Shown here piece after piece: positions 7,178-15,011 of a DNA stretch of 26,019 nt (position 1 is the first letter of the stretch; every line of letters starts with the position of its first letter). A model generated the notes under the pieces. That model saw only the letters and a program-made list of their open reading frames with translations. It was not told where the DNA came from and made no database searches. A program made the position numbers and the translations under genes. This DNA is from Acidobacteriota bacterium (lineage in GTDB: Bacteria; Actinomycetota; Acidimicrobiia; Spongiisociales; UBA5794): NCBI GenBank assembly GCA_022574065.1, contig JACZST010000001.1, forward strand, positions 2,189 to 28,207, read 5' to 3'.

Positions 7178-8427
7178 CAAACCCCCTTCAGATAGCGGAG
7201 TGCAGCAAGTCCGTAGATGAGGGCCGCCAGGGCAGGCCCCTCAGCTGCCATGTGCTCATTTGGCGAATGGGCCCTCGGCAGCATGCCCGGACCAAACGCC
7301 GCCACCGTCGGGATCCCCGAGGTCAGCTGGATGGCCGCGGCGTCTGTGGTCCCCGGGAAAGCATCCACTGCCGGGGTGGTGCCGAGAACATCGTTAGCTG
7401 CCGTCAGCAGATCCTCGACGATGGGCTCATCGGAGCTGATCTCGGTTGCCAGGACCATCAGCTCCCACACCAGCTCAGCAGCGAGTTCCGGCTCGTCGGC
7501 CATGGCGTCATCCAGAAAGCGTTGCACATCGTCGCTCACAGACTCTTCGGTCATGCCGGGCAGAGTGCGGATGTCGCATGCAAACTCGGCTTTCCCCGGA
7601 TAGACGCCATAGAAGACACCCGCCTCGGCCATCACGCCAACGTTCACCGTCGGACCGGTGGGACAGAGCAGATGAGGCTCGAAGGTGAGGTAGTCCTTCA
7701 TTTCTTGGTCCATGCGCTCTATTAACCGAGCCATCTGCACGGTGGCGTTCACTCCGTGGATCCGGTCCGAGATCGAAGAGTGCATCTGGGTGCCAGTGAT
7801 GCGGATCTTGAAAAGGGCAGCTCCGCGAGAGATCACATGGACCGCTTCCCATTCCTCAACAATGCCGCTTGGTTCACCAATCACGGCTACGTCTGCCGCC
7901 AGGTGGCCTTGCTCGGCGAGCCACTTCGATCCCATTACCGAGCCCGCCTCCTCGTCGGCAGTGAATACGAGCACGAGCTCTCCGGAAAAGCCGCCGTTCG
8001 CCTTCAGGGCCCCACCCGCGTAGACCATGCCGGCGACGGCGGCTTTCATATCACCGCATCCGAGACCCACCAATTCTCCGTCGCGTAGGACCGGATCCCA
8101 CGGATCGGTCTCCCAAGCGTCCATGTCTCCAGCCGGCTTGGTGTCCAGGTGGCCGGAAAGGATCAGCCGACGGCCTGGCCCGTCCCCAGGAATCGTGGCG
8201 ATCAGATTGGGGCGTGCCTCATCCTGGGCAAGCCAAACCACGTCGTCGACTTGGAACTCAGCAAGCTTGTCGGCGACCACCTGCGCCACCGCTCGCTCAT
8301 CGCCAGGCGGATTGGGGCTGGGCGTAGCGATTAGCTTGCGGGCGAACTCGAGGACTTCGTCGCGGCGTGCGTCGAGATAGGTCCACACAACCCTCTCGGC
8401 CGCAGCCCGGAGAACAGGTCGGCTCAC
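7177..8427 (-). CDS. M20 family zinc amidohydrolase/peptidase (ArgE/DapE/CPG2-like)
   Basis: A 416-residue enzyme with the M20 metal and catalytic residues in order: SGHLDT (His93), GCGDMK (bridging Asp126), TADEEAG (catalytic Glu159 and Glu160), GEPSG (around 185), and a C-terminal HSPNEH (about 386-392). The central dimerisation domain contains GTQMHSS. Family members hydrolyse N-acyl amino acids, dipeptides or N-succinyl compounds in the cytoplasm. The start is GTG 8427, overlapping the aminotransferase stop as GTGA, and the stop overlaps the RraA start, so translation is coupled on both sides. An amino-acid-releasing hydrolase next to an aminotransferase suggests that the released amino acid is transaminated next. 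The acyl group and amino acid are not predictable. Confidence 0.92.
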   Translation of the reverse strand: MSRPVLRAAAERVVWTYLDARRDEVLEFARKLIATPSPNPPGDERAVAQVVADKLAEFQVDDVVWLAQDEARPNLIATIPGDGPGRRLILSGHLDTKPAGDMDAWETDPWDPVLRDGELVGLGCGDMKAAVAGMVYAGGALKANGGFSGELVLVFTADEEAGSVMGSKWLAEQGHLAADVAVIGEPSGIVEEWEAVHVISRGAALFKIRITGTQMHSSISDRIHGVNATVQMARLIERMDQEMKDYLTFEPHLLCPTGPTVNVGVMAEAGVFYGVYPGKAEFACDIRTLPGMTEESVSDDVQRFLDDAMADEPELAAELVWELMVLATEISSDEPIVEDLLTAANDVLGTTPAVDAFPGTTDAAAIQLTSGIPTVAAFGPGMLPRAHSPNEHMAAEGPALAALIYGLAALRYLKGV

Positions 8428-9593
8428 GTGGCCACCACCGTCTGTGCCCGCAGCGTTTTGGCGAGCCGGCGCAAGCCCTCGACCAGAAGTTCGTCATCGG
8501 CGGCCAGCGAGATCCGAACCCAACCCTCTCCTGCGGGACCGAAGACGGATCCCGGCGCTACCGAAACGCCCTGGGTCTCGAGTAGGTGGAGCGCAAAGTC
8601 GAGGCTCGAACTAGGAGCTTCCGAGATCGACACCATCATGTAGAGGGCTCCCGCCGGAGGGACAACGGTCAGCCCCTCGGAAGAGGCGACGTCCAGGGCC
8701 AACGCCCGGCGCCGGCGGTATGCGTCGATCATTTCCTCGATGGGAGCTCGTGGTCCGGACAGAGCCGCCTCCGCCGCCTTCTGCGAAATGGTGCTTGGGC
8801 AGGAAACCTCCGGCTCTTGCAACACACGTAAGCGATCTGCGAAATGGGCTGGAGCGGCGGCATAGCCGACACGCCATCCGGTCATAGCGTAGATCTTGGA
8901 GAAGCTGAATACCGAAACGACGTGGTCCGATCCCGGGAACGACGCCGCAGAAGCGTGGGCGGCTGCGGGGTCGAGGATCATCTCGTCATACACCTCGTCG
9001 CTGATGAGCCAGACACCATGTTCTCGCGTCACATCGACAATTGAACGAACGACGGCCGGTGGAAACACCGCTCCTGTCGGGTTGGACGGCGTGTTGATGA
9101 AGACGGCCTTGGTCTTGGCACCGCAGAGCCGGTCGATCTCATCAACGTCAGGTATGAAGTCAGAGTTTGGATCCAGCTCATAGAAGACGGGGAGCCCGCC
9201 GAACAACCGCACCATCTCGTCCATGTTGGGAAAGCCGGGCGTGGGCAGCAGCACCTCATCGCCGGGTTCGAGCAGTGCCATGTAGATGGAGAAGAGAGCA
9301 TTCATCGCCCCGGGCGTCACGACGATGTTGGTGGGCTCTGCTGAGAAACCGTTGACGCGAAAGATTTTGTCGGAGAGGAGGTGGCGGAGTGACTCGAGAC
9401 CTCCGTTCGGCCCGTACCCCGTGTGGCCTTCCCGAGCGGCTGCGGCTGCGGCGTCGATGATATGCGCCGGCGTGGTGAAGCTCGGTTCACCTACCTCGAG
9501 CCGGATGGCGTCTGGCTGATCGTCGGCGGCGTCAAAAAGGACACGGATCTCCGATCGCCTGAGGCTCTCGACGCGCGCTGCCAGCGTTTTCAC
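8424..9593 (-). CDS. PLP-dependent aminotransferase, class I/II (fold type I)
   Basis: Starting at GTG 9593 (MKTLAARVESL) the protein has 389 residues, normal for this class. The signatures are LEVGEPSFTTP near residue 33, GYGPNGG (59-65), NPTGAV with Asn171, SDEVYDEM (198-205), the Schiff-base lysine Lys233 in SFSKIYAMTGWRVGY, and an Arg near the C-terminus in GWVRISLA for the substrate carboxylate. It moves an amino group from an amino acid to a 2-oxo acid. A longer in-frame extension to 9740 lies inside the upstream gene and is unlikely; GTG 9593 overlaps the upstream stop as GTGA. It has a close paralogue at 21456-22607. The amino acid substrate is unknown. Confidence 0.92.
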   Translation of the reverse strand: MKTLAARVESLRRSEIRVLFDAADDQPDAIRLEVGEPSFTTPAHIIDAAAAAAREGHTGYGPNGGLESLRHLLSDKIFRVNGFSAEPTNIVVTPGAMNALFSIYMALLEPGDEVLLPTPGFPNMDEMVRLFGGLPVFYELDPNSDFIPDVDEIDRLCGAKTKAVFINTPSNPTGAVFPPAVVRSIVDVTREHGVWLISDEVYDEMILDPAAAHASAASFPGSDHVVSVFSFSKIYAMTGWRVGYAAAPAHFADRLRVLQEPEVSCPSTISQKAAEAALSGPRAPIEEMIDAYRRRRALALDVASSEGLTVVPPAGALYMMVSISEAPSSSLDFALHLLETQGVSVAPGSVFGPAGEGWVRISLAADDELLVEGLRRLAKTLRAQTVVAT

Positions 9594-10165
9594 GCCTGCT
9601 TTGCTTCCGTCCTTGCGGCCTCTTTTGCTTCGAGGTCGGGGCGTTGACCGGGATCGAAATAGCGGAGCGCCCAGTCGGCTCCCTGCCATGTGGTGAGCTC
9701 GCCACCCACGGGCGTCAGCCTGACCAGATAGCGCTCCCATGAGTATGACGGTTTGAGCTGCTCAGGCCCCTCGGGGCCCGTGTAGCGGATCGCCATCTCG
9801 TTGGCGACCTCGACCCAGTTGGAGCCTTCGCCGTGTGTCGGCCCTTCAACGATCTCTGCGCTGCATTGAGCCAGAACTTTCCTGATTCGAGGATGAGCCG
9901 TCTCTTCGACACAGACCGCACAGCGAGGGTCCCGCTTCAGATCGGCGACCCACTCTGATCGTTTCCTGCCGACGACGTAAAACGCCTCACCGTCCCACTG
10001 ATACCAGAGGGGCACGACCATCGGCCATCCGTCTTCTTTGAGAAAGCAAAGCTTCAGCAGCCAGGTGCTGTCGGGGCTGCGAAGGAACTCGTCGATGTGT
10101 CCATCGGGCATGCCCCCGGCGTTGGAGCCTTCCTCGTAGTAAGTGTCTTGCCGAAACTCGCTCAT
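9590..10165 (-). CDS. split-barrel flavin/F420-type oxidoreductase (PPOX/FDOR superfamily)
   Basis: A 191-residue member of the pyridoxamine 5'-phosphate oxidase-like split-barrel fold. Visible blocks are LCFLKEDGWPMVVPLWYQWDG, the cofactor-binding stretch YVVGRKRSEWVADLKRDPR, AQCSAEIVEGP and a C-terminal tail WERYLVRLTP. Such proteins use FMN or, in actinobacteria, often the deazaflavin F420; which one cannot be told here. ATG 10165 has a strong ribosome binding site (GGAAGGAG complement at 10173-10180, 7 bases away). It is the first gene of the eight-gene minus operon and overlaps the aminotransferase start. A related protein is encoded at 25490 on the plus strand, sharing VPLWYxWDGE. Confidence 0.8.
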   Translation of the reverse strand: MSEFRQDTYYEEGSNAGGMPDGHIDEFLRSPDSTWLLKLCFLKEDGWPMVVPLWYQWDGEAFYVVGRKRSEWVADLKRDPRCAVCVEETAHPRIRKVLAQCSAEIVEGPTHGEGSNWVEVANEMAIRYTGPEGPEQLKPSYSWERYLVRLTPVGGELTTWQGADWALRYFDPGQRPDLEAKEAARTEAKQA

Positions 10166-10318
10166 CGATTGGCTCCTTCCGTTAGATGTCGACAGACCCG
10201 ATCCGTTTGGCGCCGGGTCCTCATCGGGGTCTCTTTTTCGCGCCCGGCAGCCTTTGCAACAATATCAAATCCGGTTTCCGGCCGCGTGCAGGCGGAAAGC
10301 AACACAGTGAGGTATCCG
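10166..10318. promoter_or_regulatory. divergent intergenic region with a 12-bp motif shared with the 12900-12978 intergenic region
   Basis: This 153-base gap separates the minus-strand operon (start 10165) and the plus-strand CocE pseudogene (start 10319), so it should carry the operon promoter. ATATCAAATCCG at 10262-10273 recurs as its reverse complement, CGGATTTGATAT, at 12931-12942 upstream of the intact CocE gene and of the EthD gene. The only other obvious signal is the Shine-Dalgarno complement at 10173-10180. I could not identify a convincing -35/-10 pair. Confidence 0.4.
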
Positions 10319-11345
10319 ATGCCGATTGAAGGAGTAACCGGCCTGCCGGTGACGGTGGAACGGGATATCGAAGCGGGGATGCGGGACGGGACCGTGTTGC
10401 GCTCGGACATCTACCGATCTGATTCCGCCGCAGAACACCCGGTATTGCTCATGCGAAGCCCCTGTGACAAGCGTTCGGAAACGCCCACCTTTGGAAATGA
10501 TCATGCCGCCTGGTGGGCAGCACAAAGGTACGTGACGGTCGTCCAGGACATCAGGGGCCGCTTCGCATCCGATGGCGACTTCTACCCGTTCCTCCGTCAA
10601 ATGGACGATGGCTATGACTCTGTGCAGTGGGCGGCGCACCTCAGGGGTAGCGACCCCCAAGGCGCCATGATTGGGTTCTCCTGTGTGGGGGCGACACAGC
10701 TGCTCGTCGCCGTGATGCGCCCCCCTTCGCTTCGGGCCATCGCCCCGGCCTTCATCGCATCACGTACTACGACGGATGGACGTACAACGGTGGTGCCTTC
10801 GCCGAATATTGGGCCAATGTGCTCGCCGTCGACACGGCAGTACGCCGCGGCGACGAGGAGACGGTGCTCGGGCTTCTGGGAACGCTCGGCAGCGCGCCCG
10901 ATTGGTTCTGGGCGCTCCCGGTCTCCGCGAACCCACCGCTGCTCAACGGCGATGCCACGTGATGCTCTACGCCGCTTCGACGGCAGCGGACAACGGATTT
11001 CACCGCGCGCCTCTGTGTCGTTGATCCGGGTGGAACCAGCGTGAATCTCCAGGAGGGGATCCTGCGTGCCAGATACCGGAACTCGCTCAGCGAGCCGGAG
11101 TTGATGAGCCCGGCGAGGTCTACGAATTCACGATCGACCTGGGGCCGATCGGAGCACTGGTACATGGTGGATCCAGTCTGCGGCTCGACATCTCGAGCAC
11201 CGACTTCCCACCGTGGGACCGGAACCTGAACACGGGAGGTCAGCCATTGACGGATGGGCCCATGGCCTCGACACTGGCGACGCAGACGGTCTTCCATGAC
11301 AGCGTCCGAGCCAGCTGCATCCATCTTCTCATTGAGCGGGCCTGA
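10319..11345 (+). pseudogene. CocE/NonD family (S15-like) hydrolase, multiply frameshifted and internally deleted
   Basis: From ATG 10319 the frame encodes a normal N-terminus (VERDIEAGMRDGTVLRSDIYR, VVQDIRGRFASDGDF) and the nucleophile region IGFSCVGATQ, up to about 10762. There a frameshift moves the homology to a second frame (YYDGWTYNGGAFAEYW, then APDWFWALP), ending at a TGA at 10960-10962. Similarity then resumes with the C-terminal jelly-roll domain in three further pieces: VMLYAASTAAD, then VVDPGGTSVNLQEGILRARY, then GEVYEFTIDLGPIG to the stop at 11343-11345. Further shifts lie near 10990 and 11105-11115. About 220 residues around 10950 are missing, including the triad Asp and His. 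The family is about 550-600 residues; only about 340 codons remain. It ends against the intact CocE gene with no gap. Confidence 0.88.
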
Positions 11346-12899
11346 TCAACCTCCATCAACCAAGGGGAGGATGAGACGCGTTAACCCGTCGCCAAGGTGA
11401 AAGAACCGCTCTCCCCTCCAGCGAAAAGCGTCAAACCTGGGAAACGACCCGGCGCTGAGCATCAAGCGGGCCCGATGACCTCGCCCAAACTCGTGTGCAA
11501 CGTCGCCCAGGTCGATCGTGAACCGAACGCTCTCCTCGTCAGACCAGGTGCGTCGCTGGACACCATCGGCGATGTTCAATGCCACACCGTCGCGTGCGAC
11601 GTCACACAGGACCGCGAACACATCGGATGCGCTTTCGGTACTTCCCACCGTCACTTCCACCTGTGCCGGACCCAGTACTCGAACCGGCTCGATCAGTGGA
11701 GCACCGGTGAAAACGAGGACATCGGATTGGTGCTCCGAACCAGACTGGTCGTATGCGCCGGGACGAAGCAGAGGCTCCCACGGATAGATCCTGCCGCCTC
11801 GTGTCGGAGTTGGATTGCTCGCATCGATCTGAAGAGTAACCACAGCCAGGTCGGCCGAATCGACGAGCCTAAACGCGTGGTCGGGCTCGAGCACCCAATT
11901 GGTGGCGACTGGTGGCCAGGCCGGAAGGCTCAGCCACTCGGAAGCTCCGGTCACAAAGACTCGAGCCGTCGGTGGAGCTTCGCCGATGCCACGAAGGTGA
12001 AGGTCGTACCAGTCGGTCTGCAACGCACCTAGGTCGAGCTGGGCAGAGAGTCCAAAATCGGCGTCTCCCGATCGTCGCCCAAGTGGGAGACCCGAGTGGT
12101 CCCATGGTCCAATGACAAGAGAGTGTTGGTGATCTGGCTGAGAGGCGAGCAAGCGGAACAACTCGACCGAGCCGTGATGAAAAACGTCGTAGGTGCCAGC
12201 GATCACGAGTCCCGGACTGGCGACGGCCGCCAAATCAGCGGCGCGAGGCACATTGCTCGCGTCGGGATAAGGGTCGCTCTGCTCCAACCACCTGAAGTAG
12301 AAATCGCCGGCCGCGCTGCTTTTCAATTCCGGTTGGTCGGCGGGTCCATACCGAGTGGTGGTTTCCGGATCCGCCCAAGCCGGCGATGCCGGGATCGTCA
12401 GTGAGCCCAACGCCCAGGACAGGTGGAATCCGTAGTTGAAAGCACCCCCCAACCGGATCCACGTGTCGCGAACGTCCGCTGGTGCCAGAGCTGGTACCCA
12501 AGCCGCGAGGGCCGGATGTGCAGCACATGCAACGACCTGCTGGCAATAGGCGCTGTAGCTGGCACCGGCTCCGGCCACCACGCCGTTGCACCACTGCTGA
12601 GATGTGATCCACTCGATCGTGGCCAACCCGTCTCGTTCCTCGTTGATGAAGGGCTCGAACTGGCCCTCGGATTCGAATCGGCCACGTACGTCCTGGATCA
12701 CGACCGCGTATCCGGCGGCTGCCAACCGCAACGCATGGACCTGCAGCGACACCGACGCATACGTGGTGCGGTCGTACGCAGTGCGCATCACAATGGTGGG
12801 GTAGCTGCCCGGGCCGCTGGGTCGAATCACATCGCCCATGAGCCGCACGCCAGGTTCGGCTGGCATGGCAACGCCGTGGTTAATCGTCGTATTTGCCAC
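11346..12899 (-). CDS. CocE/NonD family hydrolase (X-Pro dipeptidyl-peptidase S15-like)
   Basis: Starting at GTG 12899 this is a 517-residue, apparently intact CocE-type serine hydrolase. It has the N-terminal catalytic domain with VVIQDVRGRFESEG, the nucleophile in GAGASYSAY (Ser about 114), the Asp in AGTYDVFHHGS (about 238) and the His in GPWDHSG (about 268). A C-terminal galactose-binding-like jelly roll follows (LGPAQVEVTVGST, VRFTIDLGDVAHEFGRGHRARL). Relatives hydrolyse cocaine-like esters, glutaryl-cephalosporins, alpha-amino acid esters or X-Pro peptides. The start is supported by GGGGAG just upstream, although at short spacing; a 41-residue upstream extension lacks homology and covers the shared motif. 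No signal peptide is evident. The stop abuts the stop of the pseudogene paralogue on the opposite strand. Confidence 0.88.
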   Translation of the reverse strand: MANTTINHGVAMPAEPGVRLMGDVIRPSGPGSYPTIVMRTAYDRTTYASVSLQVHALRLAAAGYAVVIQDVRGRFESEGQFEPFINEERDGLATIEWITSQQWCNGVVAGAGASYSAYCQQVVACAAHPALAAWVPALAPADVRDTWIRLGGAFNYGFHLSWALGSLTIPASPAWADPETTTRYGPADQPELKSSAAGDFYFRWLEQSDPYPDASNVPRAADLAAVASPGLVIAGTYDVFHHGSVELFRLLASQPDHQHSLVIGPWDHSGLPLGRRSGDADFGLSAQLDLGALQTDWYDLHLRGIGEAPPTARVFVTGASEWLSLPAWPPVATNWVLEPDHAFRLVDSADLAVVTLQIDASNPTPTRGGRIYPWEPLLRPGAYDQSGSEHQSDVLVFTGAPLIEPVRVLGPAQVEVTVGSTESASDVFAVLCDVARDGVALNIADGVQRRTWSDEESVRFTIDLGDVAHEFGRGHRARLMLSAGSFPRFDAFRWRGERFFHLGDGLTRLILPLVDGG

Positions 12900-12930
12900 T
12901 GGCTCCCCGAGCTTAGGGAGATGATTGCTT

Positions 12931-12945
12931 CGGATTTGATATCTT
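12931..12945. promoter_or_regulatory. shared motif and putative -10 region between CocE (-) and EthD (+) genes
   Basis: CGGATTTGATAT at 12931-12942 is an exact 12-base inverse match of a site in the other divergent gap (10262-10273). TATCTT at 12940-12945 could be a -10 for the plus-strand EthD gene. Relative to both CocE genes, intact and pseudo, the motif has the same orientation and lies about 30-60 bases upstream of the start, so it may be their promoter/operator instead. Confidence 0.4.
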
Positions 12946-12965
12946 ACGTGGGGCGTCGATCGCAC

Positions 12966-12972
12966 AAGGAGG
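12966..12972 (+). promoter_or_regulatory. ribosome binding site fixing a TTG start
   Basis: AAGGAGG at 12966-12972 lies 6 bases before TTG 12979. No ATG or GTG is available in frame at a suitable distance, so this near-perfect site decides in favour of a TTG start for the EthD gene. Confidence 0.75.
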
Positions 12973-12978
12973 TGCCAA

Positions 12979-13350
12979 TTGATCAAGCTCATAGGGACTG
13001 CATACAAACGAGATGACTTCACAACGGAAGAGTTCTACGACTACTGGATGGACGTCCATGCCCCAATCTCGGCGAAGGCACCGGGTTTGCGTGGCTACGT
13101 CGTAACCGAGGTCATCCGAAAGATGGCGGGCGAGCTCGAGTCGGAGGCGTTCGTCGAGCAGTGGTACGACGATGAAGAGGCATTAGAGGCCGCGAGCGCT
13201 TCACCTGAAGCCACCGCAGCGTGGGACGACGTCCAGAAATACGCCAAAACGACCGGCACGTTCTGGGTGGCGAAGGAGCACATCATCATTCCACCCCCGG
13301 ACCAAGGGCCCGGGCTCGTGAGCACATGGAAGGAGGGGCGTGATGGATAA
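12979..13350 (+). CDS. EthD-domain protein (dimeric alpha/beta barrel)
   Basis: A 123-residue protein starting at TTG. The N-terminus MIKLIGTAYKRDDFTTEEFYDYWMDVH followed by PGLRGYV is the EthD signature (KRkpgmt-eeF-dyW-e-Ha). The second half, FVEQWYDDEEALEAAS then WDDVQKY, is the second strand-helix unit of the ferredoxin-like fold. EthD proteins form dimeric alpha/beta barrels and often assist or catalyse steps in degradation of ethers, quinones or polyketides; none of this can be assigned here. The last 8 bases overlap the following SDR start, so the two are co-translated. AAGGAGG at 13330-13336 inside its 3' end is the SDR ribosome binding site. Confidence 0.82.
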   Translation: MIKLIGTAYKRDDFTTEEFYDYWMDVHAPISAKAPGLRGYVVTEVIRKMAGELESEAFVEQWYDDEEALEAASASPEATAAWDDVQKYAKTTGTFWVAKEHIIIPPPDQGPGLVSTWKEGRDG

Positions 13351-14131
13351 GCGCTTCGAAGGAAGAAACGTCTTCATCACTGGGGCCGGTAGCGGCTTCG
13401 GACGAAAGACCGCCCAGCGCTTCGCCGAAGAGGGCGCTGCCACCATCTATATGGTCGACTACAACCAGGAACGGCTCGATGCAACCGCGCCCTCGATCGA
13501 GGAGCACGGTGCGACAGCTGTGAAGATCAACACGGATCTCAGTGTCATGGAGAACTGTGCCGACGCGATTGCTCAGGCCCTCGCCCACGATCCCAAGCTC
13601 GATGTTCTCGTAGCCAATGCTGGGGCGTGGGTCGACGAGCCATTCATCGAGCACAGTGATGACTCATGGCGCCGCGTTTTGTCCGTGAACCTCGACGCGT
13701 ACTACGTCCTGGCACAGCGAGCGGCCAAGGCGATGAAGGAAACCGGTGGTGGGGTGATTCTCTTCACTGCATCGATCGTGGCCCAAGGTCACGGCCGTGG
13801 CTTCACCGCGTACTGCGTTTCCAAGGCAGGGCTGATTTCGCTCGCCAAGGCGATCGCGGTCGAATGTGCTCCGTACAACATCCGGGCCAACTGTGTAAGC
13901 CCGGGCCCGGCGGACACACAGCAGTCGGTCGACCTCGTCGGCTTGAAGCTCATGGAGAAGTGGCGAACAGAGGGATTCCCCGCCGTTCCCATGAACAGGT
14001 TGGCCTCAGATGAGGACATCGCCAATGGGTTCCTCTATTTGGCCTCGGACGACGCGAAATACGTGAGCGGAATCAACCTCGTGGTCGACGGAGCGTTGAC
14101 GGCGCAGACGTACGACGTGCCCGAGTCCTGA
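13343..14131 (+). CDS. short-chain dehydrogenase/reductase (SDR)
   Basis: A 262-residue classical SDR with TGAGSGFG (13-20), VANAG (90-94), the catalytic Ser144 (FTASIVAQ), Tyr157 and Lys161 (YCVSK), and the C-terminal GINLVVDGALTAQ. It uses NAD(P)(H) to interconvert an alcohol and a ketone. ATG 13343 lies 6 bases after AAGGAGG; GTG 13340 is too close to that site. It is co-translated with the EthD gene. Residue-level differences make it a distinct gene from the SDR at 5502-6266 rather than a recent copy. Confidence 0.9.
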   Translation: MDKRFEGRNVFITGAGSGFGRKTAQRFAEEGAATIYMVDYNQERLDATAPSIEEHGATAVKINTDLSVMENCADAIAQALAHDPKLDVLVANAGAWVDEPFIEHSDDSWRRVLSVNLDAYYVLAQRAAKAMKETGGGVILFTASIVAQGHGRGFTAYCVSKAGLISLAKAIAVECAPYNIRANCVSPGPADTQQSVDLVGLKLMEKWRTEGFPAVPMNRLASDEDIANGFLYLASDDAKYVSGINLVVDGALTAQTYDVPES

Positions 14132-14171
14132 GCATCACCCGACGGCGGAGAGCGCCCCAACGGCCCGAACG

Positions 14172-14197
14172 TATACTGACCTGGGCCACTGAAGGAG
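14172..14197 (+). promoter_or_regulatory. putative -10 element and ribosome binding site of the Ntn-hydrolase gene
   Basis: TATACT at 14172-14177 differs from the consensus -10 by one base, and lies in a near-palindrome GTATAC. GAAGGAG at 14191-14197 is the ribosome binding site 4 bases before ATG 14202. No -35 consensus is seen at 17 bases. A start near 14184 would give a leader of under 20 bases. Confidence 0.4.
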
Positions 14198-14201
14198 CGT
14201 G

Positions 14202-15011
14202 ATGTGCACGACAGGCGTGCTGCGCACCTCTGAAGACGAATACCTTCTTTTCAAAAACAAGGACTTCGGTCGGACACATTTCGACGACCGAATTGTCTGT
14301 GAGCCGGGAGTGTTCGGCGTCGAAGGGATAACGACCTGGGCAGGTGACGATCCCTACTTGGACCGATTCTCCGGATTCTCGATCGGTGCCAACGCAGAGG
14401 GAGTGCTGTGCTGCGACACGAACGTGCGCACTCTTCGGGATCACGCCAATTACGACGATCTAGTGGAGATCGCGTTGCGCGAAGGAAAGGACGTCGCCAG
14501 CGCCATCGCCGCCGTGCAACAAGCCGTCGAAGCTCAGCCGTACCTTTGGGGTAACCTGATCGTGATCGACGATTCGGCGTCCGCCGTCCTCGAGGTGAGA
14601 GGGGATCGTCTCCAAGTGACCCATGCAGAGGCTCCATTTGCCCGGTCGAATCATCACGTCGTCCTCGGAGCCCACCCAGAGGATGATGACACCATCACCA
14701 CCCAGGACCGGCTGGCATCGGCCGAAGCCCGGGTTGAAGACGCCGAATCGATCGAAGACGTGTTTGCGCTGCAGGCCTCTCACGACGAAGGGGACACCGG
14801 CATCTGCAACCACGCGCTTTACCAGACGGTGTACAGCTACGTACTGGCTCGGCGCCAGGATGAAACAGAGTTGTTCGTCCTACGGGGCCGGCCCTGCGAA
14901 CACCCCGAGCGGATCGAGCTGACCTTACCTCTCGGATCGTCGTGGTCGCTGGACGCGGCTGACGCCTTCAGAGCCTCATACCCCTCGGCACGTTTCACCG
15001 TCGTCGGCTAG
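14202..15011 (+). CDS. N-terminal-nucleophile hydrolase, acyl-CoA:6-aminopenicillanate acyltransferase-like (peptidase C45 type)
   Basis: A 269-residue protein whose Met is directly followed by Cys (MCTTGVLRTSEDE), as expected for an Ntn hydrolase in which Cys2 becomes the free N-terminal nucleophile. Supporting family features are LFKNKDFGR (the conserved basic/Asp block), FSIGANAEGVLCCDTNV, WGNLIVIDD, VLEVRGDRLQVTHAE and ARSNHHVV. The C45/isopenicillin-N acyltransferase family and the related choloylglycine-type hydrolases cleave linear amide bonds. I prefer ATG 14202 over GTG 14199 because it places the Cys at position 2. No signal peptide is visible, so it is cytoplasmic. It lies just upstream of the importer operon and may hydrolyse the imported compound. 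The substrate is unknown. Confidence 0.75.
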   Translation: MCTTGVLRTSEDEYLLFKNKDFGRTHFDDRIVCEPGVFGVEGITTWAGDDPYLDRFSGFSIGANAEGVLCCDTNVRTLRDHANYDDLVEIALREGKDVASAIAAVQQAVEAQPYLWGNLIVIDDSASAVLEVRGDRLQVTHAEAPFARSNHHVVLGAHPEDDDTITTQDRLASAEARVEDAESIEDVFALQASHDEGDTGICNHALYQTVYSYVLARRQDETELFVLRGRPCEHPERIELTLPLGSSWSLDAADAFRASYPSARFTVVG

